A stretch of DNA of 64,000 bases from Hirudo medicinalis. Lineage: Eukaryota > Annelida > Clitellata > Hirudinida > Hirudinidae. Position numbers and translations under genes: made by a program. Of the stretch, positions 1 to 15,200 are shown one piece after another; within the stretch, counting starts at the first letter, position 1; each line of letters starts with the position of its first letter. The notes below the pieces were generated by a model, which ran no database searches, was not told the origin of the DNA, and was given only the letters and a program-made list of their open reading frames with translations. The stretch lies in the NCBI GenBank assembly GCA_011800805.1, contig MPNW01000061.1:54770-118769 (forward strand), written 5' to 3'.

Positions 1-103
1 AGGTAGAAATAATAGTATTTCTAAGAAATATTTCTTAAGCATTTATAAACTTTAATACAAATTTTTACTAAAAATTTAAATTCTTTTAAATTGTGTTCCT
101 CAG

Positions 104-232
104 TGCTTTGTTGAACTTAAAACTTACCTCAGTAGCTGGTGATTACATTGTTGGAGGCATGTCTTCCAACCAGAATAATTTTTTTGGCTCCTTGCAGGAC
201 CTCAGAATTTATGGTCAAAGATTGAATGATTT
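104..232 (+). other. ADGRV1: ADGRV1 exon: C-terminal end of LamG/pentraxin domain
   Basis: The exon follows a CAG acceptor and ends at a GTAAGT donor. It encodes about 43 residues including GDYIVGGM and FGSLQDLRIYGQRL, the typical last strands of a LamG/pentraxin fold. In vertebrate ADGRV1 a single such domain sits between Calx-beta groups, and the next exon (449-666) does return to Calx-beta sequence. The N-terminal part of the domain is upstream of the window. Confidence 0.85.
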
Positions 233-3200
233 GTAAGTATCATGATGTTTCTGTTTTGTTGAATCCGCATTGGTTTGTACTCCCGAGTAACGGGCAAAAG
301 GATCGGAAGAGGATTTCTGCCAATTAAACTAAATCAGAACCGCTATAAGTTACTGCACTTATTGGTTACTGCTAATCGGTTGAACGGAAGCTTCCCGTCA
401 TCATCTTCGAACGGAAAATTGTTCAGTGTTTAAAATATTTTGCACCAGGTTAATGCAGGAACTGTACATGCTGCCTTCTAGAAGAGACGTCCAATCGGTA
501 TCCGGTTATTTATCCTTCGATGCCGGCAATCAATCCGAAGCCACGATAAATTTAAGATCGGTCGACAACTCCGTCCCCGAACCCAACAAGGTTTTCACCG
601 TCAAGCTGCTCGATTGCTCAGGACCTTCTGGCGTTTCTAAAGCTGAAGATGTTGCTATCCTTACAAGTATGAGTGGCACTTTTATTCTGCTTCCGTTTCA
701 ATTTGTGTTCCTTTTAATGGAAGTGTCCTTAGAAAGATGATTGATTTTTTTACTTATAAAATGTAGCTTTTGTTTAGAAAGTTTTTGTTTTAATATTTTG
801 TGGCTCTGAAATAAAAGAATTGTAAGCATTAAGACTTTAATTTGCATGTTCAGTTCTGAAGAGTGATAATGCAAATGGATTGTTTGGTTTGGACACTTCT
901 TGTATAAATTCTTTCCAAAACCTTGGACCTTCGACTATCACTTGTCCTGTGATGAGGCAGAAAGGCACGTTCGACAGTGTCACAGTTGTCTGGAAGGTTG
1001 AAAATGTTGGTAATATTGGTAATGTTGATGATGTCAATGGATACAATTCTGCTGGAAACAATTTCTTGGAAACTGTTGGATCTGTGACTTTTGAATCAGG
1101 AGTGATTCTAAAGGTCAACAGCACCTGAATTTTAATTAGACTTGAAATTAATTTATTGAAATAAGATGTTTTTTGTTTTAATTTCTATTCCTGAGATTTA
1201 TTTTCAATTTTTAATTATTTTTTAATTATTTTGAGTCACTTGAGGATGTTAATTTGGAAGTGTCAATCATCCTTAGAACATCAGCCTCTATCTAATTGAT
1301 GATCGGCTTCCGAAATTAAAGCAACAATTTCGGGTTGCTCTGGTCTCAGTTGCTTCCTCTGATGGTTTTGTTGGCTCCACAAAGACGAGTGGAGCTTCAA
1401 TAAATCCCTCAGCCATCACTTGTGCCATTCCACTTCAGGAAAGAAATTTTCCGTTCGGATTCTTTGAGTTTTCCGAATCCCAAGAGAAATTGACCGGCAA
1501 TGAGACTTTTTTGAGAGCTGTGTTGAGACCACTTACTGTGAGGATTAATGAAAACACGAATGTTCTGAGAATTTACGTGATCAGACACCAGGGTTTGGTG
1601 GGTGGAGCCTCTGTGGAGTGGAAAACCCTTGAAGGGACTGCTAAATCCAGAGAAACGAGTTCGGATTATGATTTTAGTGTTAGCATAATTTTTACATGTT
1701 CTTTGAAAAACCGTTAAAGTAATGCTTTTAAAATATATTTAAGTCCAGTGCAGGACTGCTGAGGTTTGATTCTGGACAGCTCTCAAGGGAGATAAACATT
1801 TCCATTTATCCACCTAAAAGCATTAAAAGTGATCGAGAATTTAGACTCCTCCTCAACAATTCTCAACCCTCGATTGGCTCTGGCTGTGGACCTGAAGTGA
1901 CTGTTATCATATCGGCTTCTCAAAAGGCATTTGGTGTTTTTGGATTCGATGCAAATTCATTGGAGGTGCACGTCTCAAAAGATATCGTCCAAATCAATGA
2001 TACAATTACAGCTCAATTTTTGGTTGGTCTCTTCTTTTACATTCAAACAATTGTTACAATTATCAATCAAAAATGTCCTTCCAATTAAAACAATTTTGAT
2101 TATGTTTATGATTAGTTTGAAAAATATTATTAATGGGAAACAGTGCTTTCTTATTTATGTTATTAAAATGTGATAGAAATCTATTTATTCCAGGTCAGGA
2201 GAAACACAGGGTTTCTTGGATTGGTTACTTTGCAATGGAGCATGTTTTGTCCATCTGGAGAATTCAATTCAAGTTCATTTGGATTTGCAGATTTCTCACC
2301 AAACCAAACATCATTTCAATTGATTTTTAAAGTGGCAAATGATGGAAAACCAAGCTTGAAATCCTTTTGTTTTGTGGAGCTATTGAATGTTTCTCAGGTT
2401 TGTGCTGCATGCATCACTTTGTAAATATCATCACATTTACTTTGAGAATAAAGCACCTACGAGCTAGCTGTTTAATAATTAAGAAGTTGAATAATATTAA
2501 CATTAACTGGTTAGTTATTTTATTTAAATCTGACTAATAGTCTCATGACTTCGATTTATGTTCAAGCATTGGTTGAACATCACCCAATTAAGCTAACATT
2601 TTAGGGTGTCATCGACTACTCCAAATCAAATGCCACGATGATGCTAATGCCGAGTAACGATCCTTATGGAAAGTTTGTTGTTGCTTCCTCTAGCAGGTTC
2701 ATCCAAGTTGAAAGTTCAGATCAAAGTGAGTTTCTAGACTTGGCATTTCATTTATTTGTGACTTTACAAAGCATTCATGAATTCGATCGAAGTTTAAATA
2801 ATATTATTCTAATATTTGTGTGCATAAAATGATACAAATGTTTTTATTAGAAACATCGAATAACCATCCATTCTTCAATTGCAAGGAAATCAAATGCTTA
2901 ACTTATGAAAACTTAAAAATTCTTCACACATTATTCATGCATTATTTGCACATTATTCGCACATTTTTCGTGCTTCATTCACACATTCTATTTAATTCCA
3001 TCCGACAGATGTGTCGGTCACTGTTGAGAGAATGTCAGGAGTTTATGGCATGGTCAAGGTCATGCACTCAACTTTGACTCCTGAGGAGTTTTACTCGTAT
3101 CTTCCTTCGAGTGTTTTGAGGGCAACAAAAGATGATTTCAGATTAACTTCTGGTGAAGTTCTCTTCACAAAAGGTCAACAGATTGGTTATTTCAACATCA

Positions 3201-6200
3201 CCGTCAGGAAAAATTATCTGCCTTCTCTTGATGCCTCTGTTTTTGCAAGACTTACTGCAGTCTCACTTCTTATGCCTGAACAGAGTGATCCTGGTGATGA
3301 TTTTTGAGTCTTCCTTGTTAAAAAAATATTTGCATGTTTTAGTTTTTTTGTGAGTAGATGTTTTGAAAAAAGAAATTTATGGTCTACGAATAAATTTAAT
3401 AGTAAATAAATTTGATAAATAAATAACATATATAATTAATATATGATAAATTGTAAATTTTCAGTTCAAAATTTAAACTTTGTGGAATTACATCTTTATT
3501 ATGCAAGGCAACAAAATGTTTCATAATTTCTAATCTGCCTTCAAATGGTTCCAGTTCAAAACTCACCTCGTCTCGGTGCGTCGCAGGAGTGTCTTGTTTG
3601 GGTTGAAATAAAATCCCACGACTTCCCGCACGGAGTTCTTCAGTTGTCCAGAAATGAGGTGAAAGTTCCTCAGAATTTCTCGTCTCCTCTTGGTTATGTC
3701 GAGAGGTCTGCAGGATCTGTCGGACAAGTTAGTCATCCTATTATCCGTGTTATGATAGCAGTCGTTGTTCTTGGATTTTTAAGTTTCTGTTTTAAACGAA
3801 TTTTTTAACATTTTTGTTTCCTAGGCTTGATTGGAATTAAACACTGCTCTTCTTTAAAAACTTTCTAGCAGATAATTTGTAGATTTTACTAGATTCTGGA
3901 AAAATTATTTAGTGAAATTATATTATTAAGTAAATATCTTGCCCCAATTTATTGTGCATTAAACATATATTTTGTTCTTTTCCAGGTGAGCATCGAGTTT
4001 GAAGTCGTTCCTGACACGGCACGAGCGGGTGTGAACTTCGTCGTGTCGTCTCACTTCGTGAATTTTGGAAATGGTGAGACTAGGCAGCCCTTACCAGTTT
4101 CTGTGGTGAACACACTCAGGCCACAACTGGAACTTATGTTTTCCATTTGCCTCTTGAACGACTCAGTGACAGGGGGAGCAGTTGTTGGTGATGTGAAGAA
4201 AATGCTGGTTGTCATTGAGAGGTCGTGGGATGTTGGAGGAGTGTTTGGTGAGCATCCTGAAGATGTCCTTTGTGTTTATTTTAAAGCATGGGTGGTGTTA
4301 AATGTGCCAGCTCATTGAGATAAAAACTTTAACTGAACTAACTTAAAGTGATCACTTCAACCTTATTTCAACCAGAGCTTAGATCTGCAAATCTTAAAAC
4401 AAATGCGACATAAGTTCACTTTTAAGCACACTTCTTAAGGGTTTGACGAAGACTCGAGTATTCTGATGGAAGAAGATCTTGAAAGCAAACTGACTTCTCG
4501 CCTGTTGATTGTCAGGTCAAGAGGCTCTCTGGGGTTGGTGGCAGTTATTTGGACCACCAATTCTTCCGGTTTGTTCTCGCTGTTATTAAATAATTTATTT
4601 AATTTCTTTGAATTCGATGAATTAAACAACATTATTAATTATGGGGAATTAAATCCTTGTAAAATGTTGTAACTAATAAGAATTACTTGTAATTCGAGTT
4701 ACCGTGAAGTCCTCGACACAACTGTTGTTAGTGTCATTGTTACCATGCTTTAAGTATTAAAATTTTAAGCATTTTTAGAAAATAATTCTGACCAAAAAAT
4801 AATTGCTAAGCAATTATTAATATTCACAATCATTTGAAAGTTGGAGCAAGACTGTCGAGTCCTCCCGCTGGACAAATTTTTTTTCTGAGTTCCGAGACAA
4901 AGCACGTCTTAAGTCTTGAATTCTCTCCCCGACCAATTGATGAGCCAATTAAGGTTGTGGATTTAATGATTAGTTGATTCGAGGCAAACAATGTTAAGTT
5001 CATTTCATTGGTTATTGTGTTACTCTTAAGATGGAATAAGGATAAAATTAAGATTTAAAAAAAAAAAACAATTTGCGTTCTTCATCAAAATTTTACTTTT
5101 TGTTGAAAATTATGATTTTCATTATTTTTATTGCATCATATTGTATTTTAATAAATTCAGTTACAGACTAAAATTGTTGTAAACATGTTGAAATTTTATG
5201 ACAATTTGTCAGAATAATAATAATAATAATAGACTTTTGAACTTGCTCACTTTATTAACTAATATTGCATCGGCAGGCAAATCGAACCAACCTTATAAAT
5301 TTGAGAAATGTAGCTTTAAGTTACGTTCTACAGGAGGTAGTTGTGAAATTAGTGAACGTTTCGAATGGAGGGAACTTGGACGCTTTGAGGATTCTTCACA
5401 CGATTCGAGTCGTACCGACCTTCGACCCTTACGGAGTTCTTCAATTTGGAGCTCAATCATTCCTACTGGAGAGAACTTATGAGGAAAACAACATCTCTCT
5501 TGAGAGAGTGTAATACATAATGATAATGTTCCTAAATCAATGATTGTTACTCATTTGTAAATTGTTTACTGCTTGTCTCTTTTATTTCCATATTTTATTG
5601 TGTTTTTTTTTGCTGAAAGTTTTCAATGTTATTTGTTATTATTAAATTTAAAATATTTTTCAGAAATGGCACTCAGGGAAGTCTGATGGTGTATTATTCT
5701 TTAAACAGCTTGAGTTTGGAAGATCTGTCTCAATTGAAAAATGAGTCCATTTTTATTTATTTCACGAAATCCATTGCAGGAAAGATATTCGATTCGACCA
5801 TGCACGTCAATGCAACGACTTTGCAGGCCTCGTCTGCCGAGGTTTGAGTTTGTAATATGTCAAAGTTTTCGTTACAAGTTGTTTCTGACAAAGTACTGGT
5901 AATTGATTATAATTATTATTATTTTGTAAGTGCTCTTTGATATAAGTTTCGATTTTATAGCTTTTTAACTATTATCGTTAATTGTTTAGATTTGTGCAAG
6001 GTTATGCTTGCATGAATCCTCTTGTCTTGCATTTGACTACAACGTCATCTCTCGTGATTGTTTGATGTCAGAGAATGGAACCATGTCTGGCGATTCATTC
6101 AATGAGTCCAGTCACATCACATACCTAAAAAACACGACATATGTTAGTTTAACTTGTCAAAAATACATCTCATATGTAAAATATCTCATATGGTATATGA

Positions 6201-9200
6201 AAGCACGTTACACTCATCAATATTGTTTAAGGTTTTGGATTCATTGAATAGTTTGGCAAAAGAGAATAAAGATTTTGAATCTGCAGAAAATGCATCTTTC
6301 GTTCTTCCTGGTGGCATCACCAGACATTTCCTGGGTTTGAAAATATTCCGAACAACTGAACCTAAATTGGAGCAGAAGTTTTCCATATCTCTGTTAGCTG
6401 TAGAACTTTTAGATGGTGATATTGGAAATCCCAATTTCTATCCTCGACTGGGTTCAAGAAAGAGTGAGTTGAGAATCGGTGCAAGTAATGACCCTAGAGG
6501 ATTGTTCACCATCTACCATTGGAATGGTGGAGTTGGTAATGCCACAGGGGAAAGCATAACAAGATACGTTGTGGTGGAGCAGAGACCGAATTATTCTATA
6601 CTACTCACTGTTGACAGACAAGGTGATTACAAGTTTTTAATTCTAAATTTAAATAATTTGCATTTGAAAACATTTTGTTTCATGATTTATTCAGTAGGCT
6701 TGCAGCACTTATTTTTAAAAATATTTATGTCGGGGCTCCAATAATTTTCAGTCAATATTTGCTGCTTAAATTGATTTTATGAATTAATTTGTATTACAAT
6801 TTATTATTTTCACTGCCTTCACCTGCCTTGAATTAATGTTGTAATAAGTTTAATATCGTCAGCTGGTCTTCTTGGATCCGTATCGGTGGATTGGTTCATA
6901 GATGCTATCAAGTCAACAGCTGTAAATGGGCTTCATTTCTCTGCCAACGGGGCGACCTTGACTTTCACTCCCGGTGTTAAAATGCAGGGTGCATTAGCTG
7001 TTTTGTAATAATCTTAATATTTTTAATTCACCATTGATGTTCTTTTTATTTTAGTTTAATTTAACTTTCTTATGATCATTCAATAATAATAAACTTTGGT
7101 TTGTAGCATTTTAATATTGCGATTATTGTTGAATTTATAGCTAATATATTAAAAATGTAATTTCTTCAAGTGGTTTCCATTGGCATATTGAAGTACGACT
7201 CACCGAGTGATGATAAGTCGATCGTGGTTGGATTGAAAAATGCAAGAGGAGGAGCTCGTATTGCAGAAAGTGAAAGTTCAGTGACCGTCGTCCTTGCTGC
7301 TCACGACTTTGTTGCAGGAATAATTGCATTTCAGCATGAGTCTGCTGTCGCTGAGGAAGGTTGAAATAATACATTAACAAGTTGACAACAAAACATTAAC
7401 AAGTTGACAACAAAACATTAACAAGTTGACAACAAAACATTAACAAGTTGACAACAAAACATTAACAAGTTGACCACAAAACATTAACAAGTTGACCACA
7501 AAACATTAACAAGTTGACAACAAAACATTAACAAGTTGACCACAAAACATTAACAAGTTGACAACAAAACTAACAAGTTCACAACAAAACATTAACAAGT
7601 TCACAACAAATCTGTGCTAAAGTTTCAAACTGTTTTATGGAAATATTGGCAAAGATTGTAATCATTGCACTGTGCTTAAGAGAAGACATAAGATTTCATT
7701 TGCATTACAATAAGGTTTTTATTACAACCTTTTTTAATGAAATACCTTATAAGAGCATTAGCACGACATCATTGCAAATGTCATTTTAACTTGTCATGAC
7801 AACATGTCGTATTTGTTTGACATTGATCTCACTAAACTAAAATTATTCACAGGTGGAATTAATGAGATCGAGGTGGTCAGGTCACTGCCAGGTGTTGGCA
7901 CTGTGATTGTGTGCTGGAATATTGTGGCTCGCTATTCAAATCAGACTGAAGCTGCTCAGAGGTTCACTGATGTTGAAGGATCAATCACATTTGCACCTGT
8001 GGGTTTAAATTATAATTTTCAACACCCCATCACTCTGATGACTCTTGGAGTGATCTCAATAGCATTCGTGTTTTTGTTTTGTGACCTCCTGTGTTTAATT
8101 TCAAGTCATTTAAGAGAATTAGAAACAAATTTACATGTTAAAGGCACATGTTGTTAAAGACTTCATTATTATAAGAATTTGTTTAATATAAATTCATTGA
8201 TTTGTTTAATATAAATAATTATAATTTGTTCATTATAAATTTATTGATTTGTTTAACCGTTAATAATTTCTCTGTGATCATTTAGAATGAGCTCTCAAAA
8301 AACATCACTCTGAATGTCACTCTGCTGCAGGAACCAGCAGTTGATGACCAGTACCTCATTCAGCTTGTGAATGCCACCACTTTTGGTAATGCGATGTGAC
8401 TTAATGTATGCGATTGATAACATTAATTGATTCATATATTTGTTGTAAATAATGTAATAATAACACTCACTATTTTTAGAATTTGAGTTGTGAGTATAAT
8501 AGAAATTTTTGTAATTGAATGCAATAAAAACTAAATGAAATATTTATAAATAATTCAAAAAATAATTATAGAGTAATATTAATTAATTAATTCTCAGGAC
8601 AGGATATACTTTATATTGCTTTACATAATAGGAATGCTGAAATGTCGTGAAATAGAGAAATGTCGTGCTGATGTTAAAATGAATGTGTTCAGCTATCACT
8701 TCACTGTTATTACAATCGAGGTGTGCGACCAAGCGGAGAAGCAGCCATTGAAGCGAAACAAGGAATATTTTTGTTGACCATAAAAGGTGGAAACAATCCT
8801 CATGGAGTGTTTTCCTTTGTGGAAAGTTTTCAGGAGGTTGTTGTTGAGGCTAAGAATGGGACTGTTGAACTGCAGGTTGCCAGGAAATTTGGACTGATAG
8901 GTGATGAGATGTTCATAGTTGTTAGTTGTTGTTTGTACATATGTTGTTTATGTTACATTTTCTTATTTTAAATTGTCATTATAATGTCATTTACATTATC
9001 AGCAAGCTTGCTATTATTAATCGTAAAGAAAACGAACGACGCAATTTAGATTATTTATTCAAATAAATGATGAATTAATTGTTTCAGGTAAATAATCCTA
9101 AACTTATTTTTATGATTTATTAAACACTTTTTTTAGGTGATGTTCTTCTTAGCTACTCCATTCTGAGTGGCTCAGTTCAGAAAAATGATGAGGGTGCCAT

Positions 9201-12200
9201 CCCAGCCATTGCAAACTTGAGTTTTGTTGAGGTTCAGAACGATGTGATTGTCTGCAAAAATGCTCAGAACTGGACCAATATTTCTGTGACTCTCTTTGAT
9301 GATGGACAGTCAAGGCCAAATGAAGTCATTTCTGTTTCTTTGATTTCTGCCAAGTTAACATTCCCATCAGCATATCATCCAAGATTGGGTTGGTTGTTTA
9401 TTATAATAATTATACTCATTATATTTTAATATATAATAATTTATAATATATAATTTATATAATTTAATTTATCATAATATTTAACATAAGTCTCATTAAA
9501 CTAATCTTTGGCGTCGATAGTCGAGTGGTTAAGGCTTTCGCTTTGGCGAGGCTCCGTTAGGAGTTCAAATCCTAGCAACTCTCAAGAGTTTCTATAACAT
9601 CTCATGAAGTTAATCTTCCTCTAAACAAGAAATCAATTTACTGTCAGCCTCAGCAGGCACATCAGCACAGGTGATTATAATGGAAAGGGAAGGAGCTTAT
9701 GGAGTGGTTATTTTTAGACCCCCTTTTGTCAGGTGAATCCAATTGTTTATGTTATACATATATTTATATTTTAAATTTCATCTTTAATATGTGGTTTCCT
9801 CCAAACTTTTTGTCCAAACAAAAAAAAATAAAAAAGATACAGCTAATATAATTTATTTATTAGAACTATTAGTTATCAGTCAGTATAACTTATTTGGAGA
9901 AGGGTGGTTAATGTAACTCATTGTCTCCGTTCAGAATGACAGTTTCCAGCTTGGTTGGTAACTTGACAATAGAGGCCTACAGGAGTCGTGGTCTCTATAG
10001 AAACGTGTCTGTGTTTTGTTTTGCTCAGCCCATCCCTGGAGCAGGGGGTGCCATCTCTGGAGTGGATTATAATTTTAAGCCTACAGTGGGTGACATGGAT
10101 TACCTTTTATTTAATTTTGATGAAATTGAATAAATTTATTTGAGGACGGAACAAAAACTAAAATGTCCATTGAAAGTATATTCAGAATATTTATTATATA
10201 TTGTATGTAGATAACTTAATAATTCTTGTAAGGTTCTAACCTTTCAAAGAGGTATGGACAAAAAGAATATTAGCATTGAAATATTAGCAAGTGATCTTCC
10301 AAAACCTGAAAGAAGTCTTCAACTTGTATTCAGCAATCCAACCAATGGACTCATTTTGGGACTTGATTTTAGAGGTCATTAATTTATTTTGTTACCGCGT
10401 CCTTTGTTAATTTTATTCTTACATTATGTTTTGCCTACTTCCTTGATTCCTCGATCTTCTATTTGACTTTATGGGAACTTATTTTTAGCCTGTCTTGTGG
10501 ATTTGAGTGGATAAGCTACTTAGTTGTTTAACAAATAACTGTCGTTTAAAAAAGTTATTTGTGTTTGTAATGGAGCCAAATAATTGTTAATGGAATATTA
10601 ATTCTTGAGGGATAACTAAGACAGAAGCTACTTAATGTTCTAGCTACAATTACCATACTTGCAAATGGGCAAATGGCAGGCTCGGTGGCCTTCCAAACGT
10701 TTGAAAACATCAGCATGAAACCCAACAGTCTACCCTATTTGACCTCTGTCTTCCTCCCCCTCTTCAGGGGTTTAGGTGCTTCAGGGGTTATTAATGTACC
10801 ATTTATTATTTCTTTGCTCGGTTCTCTGGAGGTTGGAACTGCAAAGAAGATTCTGCCCATGTCTGGAGTTGTTACATTTAGGGACAAGCAGGTTTATTTA
10901 TCACTTGAATTATTCTTACATTGCAAATTATATATTATATTTAGAGCATTGGATTCCATGATGTTTTAGTCACATTTTGTGGGAACATTTCTTTTGTTTT
11001 GTGAATCATCTTCTTTCTTTTGTTTTGTGAATCGACACATCATTTACTTAATTATTGAAAAATGTGTAATAATTTATTGTTGCTAGTTTGGACTTTCATG
11101 TCCAATTTATTTCGATCCAGCTCAAATTGTCTAAATAATATTCCAAACTTTATACAATCCTCTTTTTCTAAATGCCATTAATAAATGGTTATTTTTGTTG
11201 AATAAATCTTTCCAAAACTAAATTATTAGTTAAAAATTGGTATTGTGCATCCTAATTAACCATATTTCTCCTCCAGACTCTGGCCTGGTTGTCATTGAGA
11301 GTGTCGGCCGAGGTCATAGATTCGACATCATCGGATGAGTTGTACATGATCGAACTACTCCCGCCGGACAGGGGTGCCGTGCTGTCGTCACCCTCGAGGA
11401 AGTTTATTAGGGTTTTTCGAAAAGGATCACCATTTGGACTGGTTCAACTTTACTTCTCACAGCACAGGTGCACTCTACTCTCTTGTTTACGAAAACAATT
11501 TTTTTATTTATTTCTTAATATTTAATTATTGTTTGAAGCACTCTTAGGCATCAATCCATTCAATTGGAGAGCAGTTTTATTGAGTTGAATATTGTGAGGG
11601 CAGTGGGGACAAGATCAAAAGTCTCAGTTGATGTTTCTGTGGTGCCTTCAATGATTTCAAGTCCTAATACTCAGAAGAAATTTAAACTCACCTTCTTTCA
11701 AATGGTTATCATTTGAATTTGATGGGAGCTTATATTGGTTGCAGCATTTTTAAACCATCCTAATCATACTAATTATCAACTTATAAAATGGACATTACAT
11801 AAATGAAAACAAAGAACAACAACATTGAATAGCTCATCTTGATGCATCCATTCATTTATTTTTTCGTTTATTTAGGTTAGTAATGGCTCTTCCCAGAAAT
11901 GGTATCAGTACGATGCTTATGGCAGTTCGTACATGCTGACATTTGGTTCAAATTGTGGACAAATTTCTGTCTACAGATGGCAGGGCAGTTTTGTGTTTGT
12001 CCAGGTAGGATTGTGATTATGGTTATTCTAGCATTCAATGTATTCAATGTAGAATTATTTGAAATGACAATCACTTCAAATAAATTGTTGAATTTTATTA
12101 AATTATTAAACGCTTTAAAGCGAAACTTTCATTATTTGCTTTCTACTCCTAAACTCCAAAACTGCTTGTAATTTTTCTGAAGCTTGTAATTTTCCAAATA

Positions 12201-15200
12201 TTTGATTGTTTGTCGAATTTTTACTCTTTCACTTTCTTTATCATCAGAGTCTGGAAGTGGATTTTGCAGTTGCAGTCAACCATGGCTGCATTTCAAACAA
12301 GACTTATTTGTTTCTGGTCAATGGGAAGCTGTCAGGTGCTTCACCTTCCAAGTCGAAATTGTATCAGGTCCAAACAAGTGGCATGTTGCTATTGGTTGGT
12401 GTATTTTATATGGTGACATGTTATCATGCAAATTGAATTTAAATTGGCAATTTTGATTAAATGACCTACAATGTTAACATATTGATTGTACTCAGTACTG
12501 AGATTCAAGTTAATTATTTAGTAAGTAGTTGGTTGTATGGCATATATCTACTTGTTATAAGCTTGTTAAGCAATAATGGATGTTAATATTTCTTCTAACG
12601 AATCATTTTTTTTCAAGTGTATTGTAACATGCTATGCATTGTAACTGCTTACTATCAGTCTGGACAAGTTTTTTTTCAATATCAAGGTCCAGGAAATTCC
12701 CACAACTTCCGCCTCTGATGCCCTAATAATATCATCACAATCATCAGTTCTATTGCTCGTTCTTAACTACCAAGACAGAAGTAGCAGGACAATGACAGTC
12801 TCAAAAGTGTATTTGTGGAATGCAGATGTCGGCCAATTTGCAACTCTCAATCAAAACGTTGCAACCAAAGGAGCTCGTCACGTTGCTTTGTTTAAAAGTT
12901 CATCTAGCAATATAACTCAGTTCAGTGAAAGGACATACATTGTGGTCACAAATTACTATGATTCTGATTACAACTCCTATGATGTGGAGTGAGTGGCCAA
13001 CACAATTGTCTCGAGTTTTAAGCTTGGATTAATCACTAAAAAAACAAAGAAATATTAATTAAATGATGTAAAATTATAAATAGCTTCACTTATTCTTTCA
13101 CCCGATATTAATTTATTTACAAGAACATATTCTGCTGACTTCGGTCTGCCAACAGAATTAGAAAACATGTGAAGATCAGATATTATGATTGTTTCATGTT
13201 TTACGTCTGTTTGTGATTCAGGTCAATTGTTTACTCACTGGATGTCGATGGCCAGTTACTCACCCATCAGAAGATCCACCTTACGGCTGCAGACTTTATA
13301 ATTGTATTTGATGATTTTGCATTCTCATCGTCTCAATCCATCCCATTGTCTTCTGCAGATTCAAATGTTTTTGCATCATTTCTGCATGAATTCAACAAGT
13401 CTGTAACGATTTACATTTGGGAATCAGAAAGCAGTCAATTTATTTTTTTCCAAAAGCTTTCCTTTGATCGTGTTCACTCGATCAGCACAGTGGCAGATCC
13501 TTACACTTATGAAAGTTTGTCTATAAATTCTGTTTTCTTGCTGTTGCAAAATGAATGAAATAATTGAAATGAATGAAAACTATTTACTTTGTTGTTGGCT
13601 ATTATTAATATAAGCAAATTTATGAGTGATAGTTTAAATCATATCCGAGAGGAACACAGTAGAAATGGCCTATACATTAACCTTGTTAGGTTTGAATTAG
13701 TTTTGAAATGGTCGTTGAGAGAGCTTTACGAGAGGTTGAATTGTTGAATTGTTGAATTCATTGTCGAGGGTCGTCTCCAAGGTGCTGGTTTTAAATAATC
13801 ACCTGATTTTGCAGAACTTTTGATGGTCACAAGCAACAACAGAAGCACAATTTACCAGTTGCAAAAATCAATTCCAGACAACATTCCTCTGAAATTTTCA
13901 AAGATTTGGGAGCATGATGTGCGTTTGACTGCTCTGACAGTTGTGCAATCCTCTTCAGTTCTCACATTCATCGCACGATCATCAAACACCGACTGCTATT
14001 TCTCTGTTGAACTTCTGGCCGCCGTCGACGACGCAACAAGTTTATTTCCGAAGTTAGAATTCATTTTTTGTGTTCTAAAGTGCGTTACTAATAAATGATA
14101 AGTAATAATTATTAAATAATGCTAATGTTTTCCTGCTTAATTCTCAGCTACACTACATATTAATTCCAAGTTCAATGTTTATTAATATTTTTTAAATTTG
14201 GCTATATCACAATGTAGAAAGCAAGTATTCTTAAGTATGGTCAATTCAATTATAGTGCATTCGTGTTCCATTTTTGTAATCGTGCATGCGCGTATGTATG
14301 TATGTATGTGTGGCAAATATGCACGCATAGTGCATAAATGTTCACACTTTATTATCAAAATCCTCCACAGTCTGGTGACGGTATCATTTGAGGAAGGCCA
14401 AACGTCTCAAAAGACTTTCATGTCGATCGTCCCCAATCAACTGAGAGATACAAGAATGACATTCAATTTGACATTCATGAACCCGAGGTTTGGTGTCGAA
14501 GTGGGAAGCAACGACACACTTGAGATTGATGTCGAACCAAATGCGAGCATCGATGGAATCTTTCAGTTTTCTCAGGTCTTGGCATTGTTTTGAAGAGTTT
14601 TGTATTTTATAATTTATAAATGCTTTATGCATTTAAGCATTGTCACTAGTTTTTATTAAGCTTTTTTTAATGAATAACTTTTAAAATCATTCATAAAATA
14701 TCTAGGACTCTCTTGACAAGATCATCACCAGGTATCAGAATCAGTCCTCAAGCTGCTTGCTAAGACTTCAGAGGTTGCAGGGCTTCAGAGGGGCCTATAT
14801 AATTTCATGGAGAATTAAAGCAACAACTGATATTGAAGCTTTGTTTGTGTCAAACATGGGGAGGGTCAGTTTGTTTGCATTAGTTGCGACTTCATAATAC
14901 CTTTTTAAATGTCTACTAATTTGAATTTTATGTTTCTTTTTTGCCTATGGTATTATAAGTAATTTTTATCTATTTAAGCATGTTTATCATGCTAAGAATT
15001 CAGGATGGTATTTTGAATTTTTGTCATGTTTATTATTAATTAATGTAATTATGCAGGTAGATTTTTTGGAAAATCAAACAGAGAGTCTCTTCACAGTGAT
15101 CCTGTCTTCAGGATCTGAACTATATTTTGATGTCTACGTTGATGTTCTGCTTTATAATCTTACCGCACTTGATAGTCAGACAAGAAATTCTCGTGGATTG

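Larger units (their letters stand above)
449..11704 (+). other. ADGRV1: ADGRV1 Calx-beta repeat block A (27 exons)
   Basis: Exons: 449-666, 854-1113, 1277-1676, 1754-2022, 2194-2397, 2605-2725, 3009-3284, 3555-3727, 3986-4247, 4440-4568, 4841-4953, 5277-5509, 5664-5841, 5990-6142, 6232-6622, 6863-6988, 7171-7359, 7853-7998, 8286-8385, 8721-8900, 9137-9388, 9648-9732, 9935-10085, 10233-10374, 10644-10891, 11277-11467, 11539-11704. Calx-beta domains are Ca2+-binding immunoglobulin-like modules. The recurring strand-A signature (a short variant of DPYG followed by F-x-F) appears about 13 times, for example NDPYGKF near 2655, FDPYGVLQF near 5430, NDPRGLF near 6490 and NNPHGVFSF near 8795. Donors are mixed in quality; the donor after 3284 could instead be at 3293 in the same phase. 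Potential N-glycosylation sites are frequent. Confidence 0.88.

Noticed and set aside
7371..7609. Regular short repeats considered as a CRISPR array
   Set aside because: Units are contiguous without unique spacers and lie in an intron of an animal gene; it is a minisatellite.
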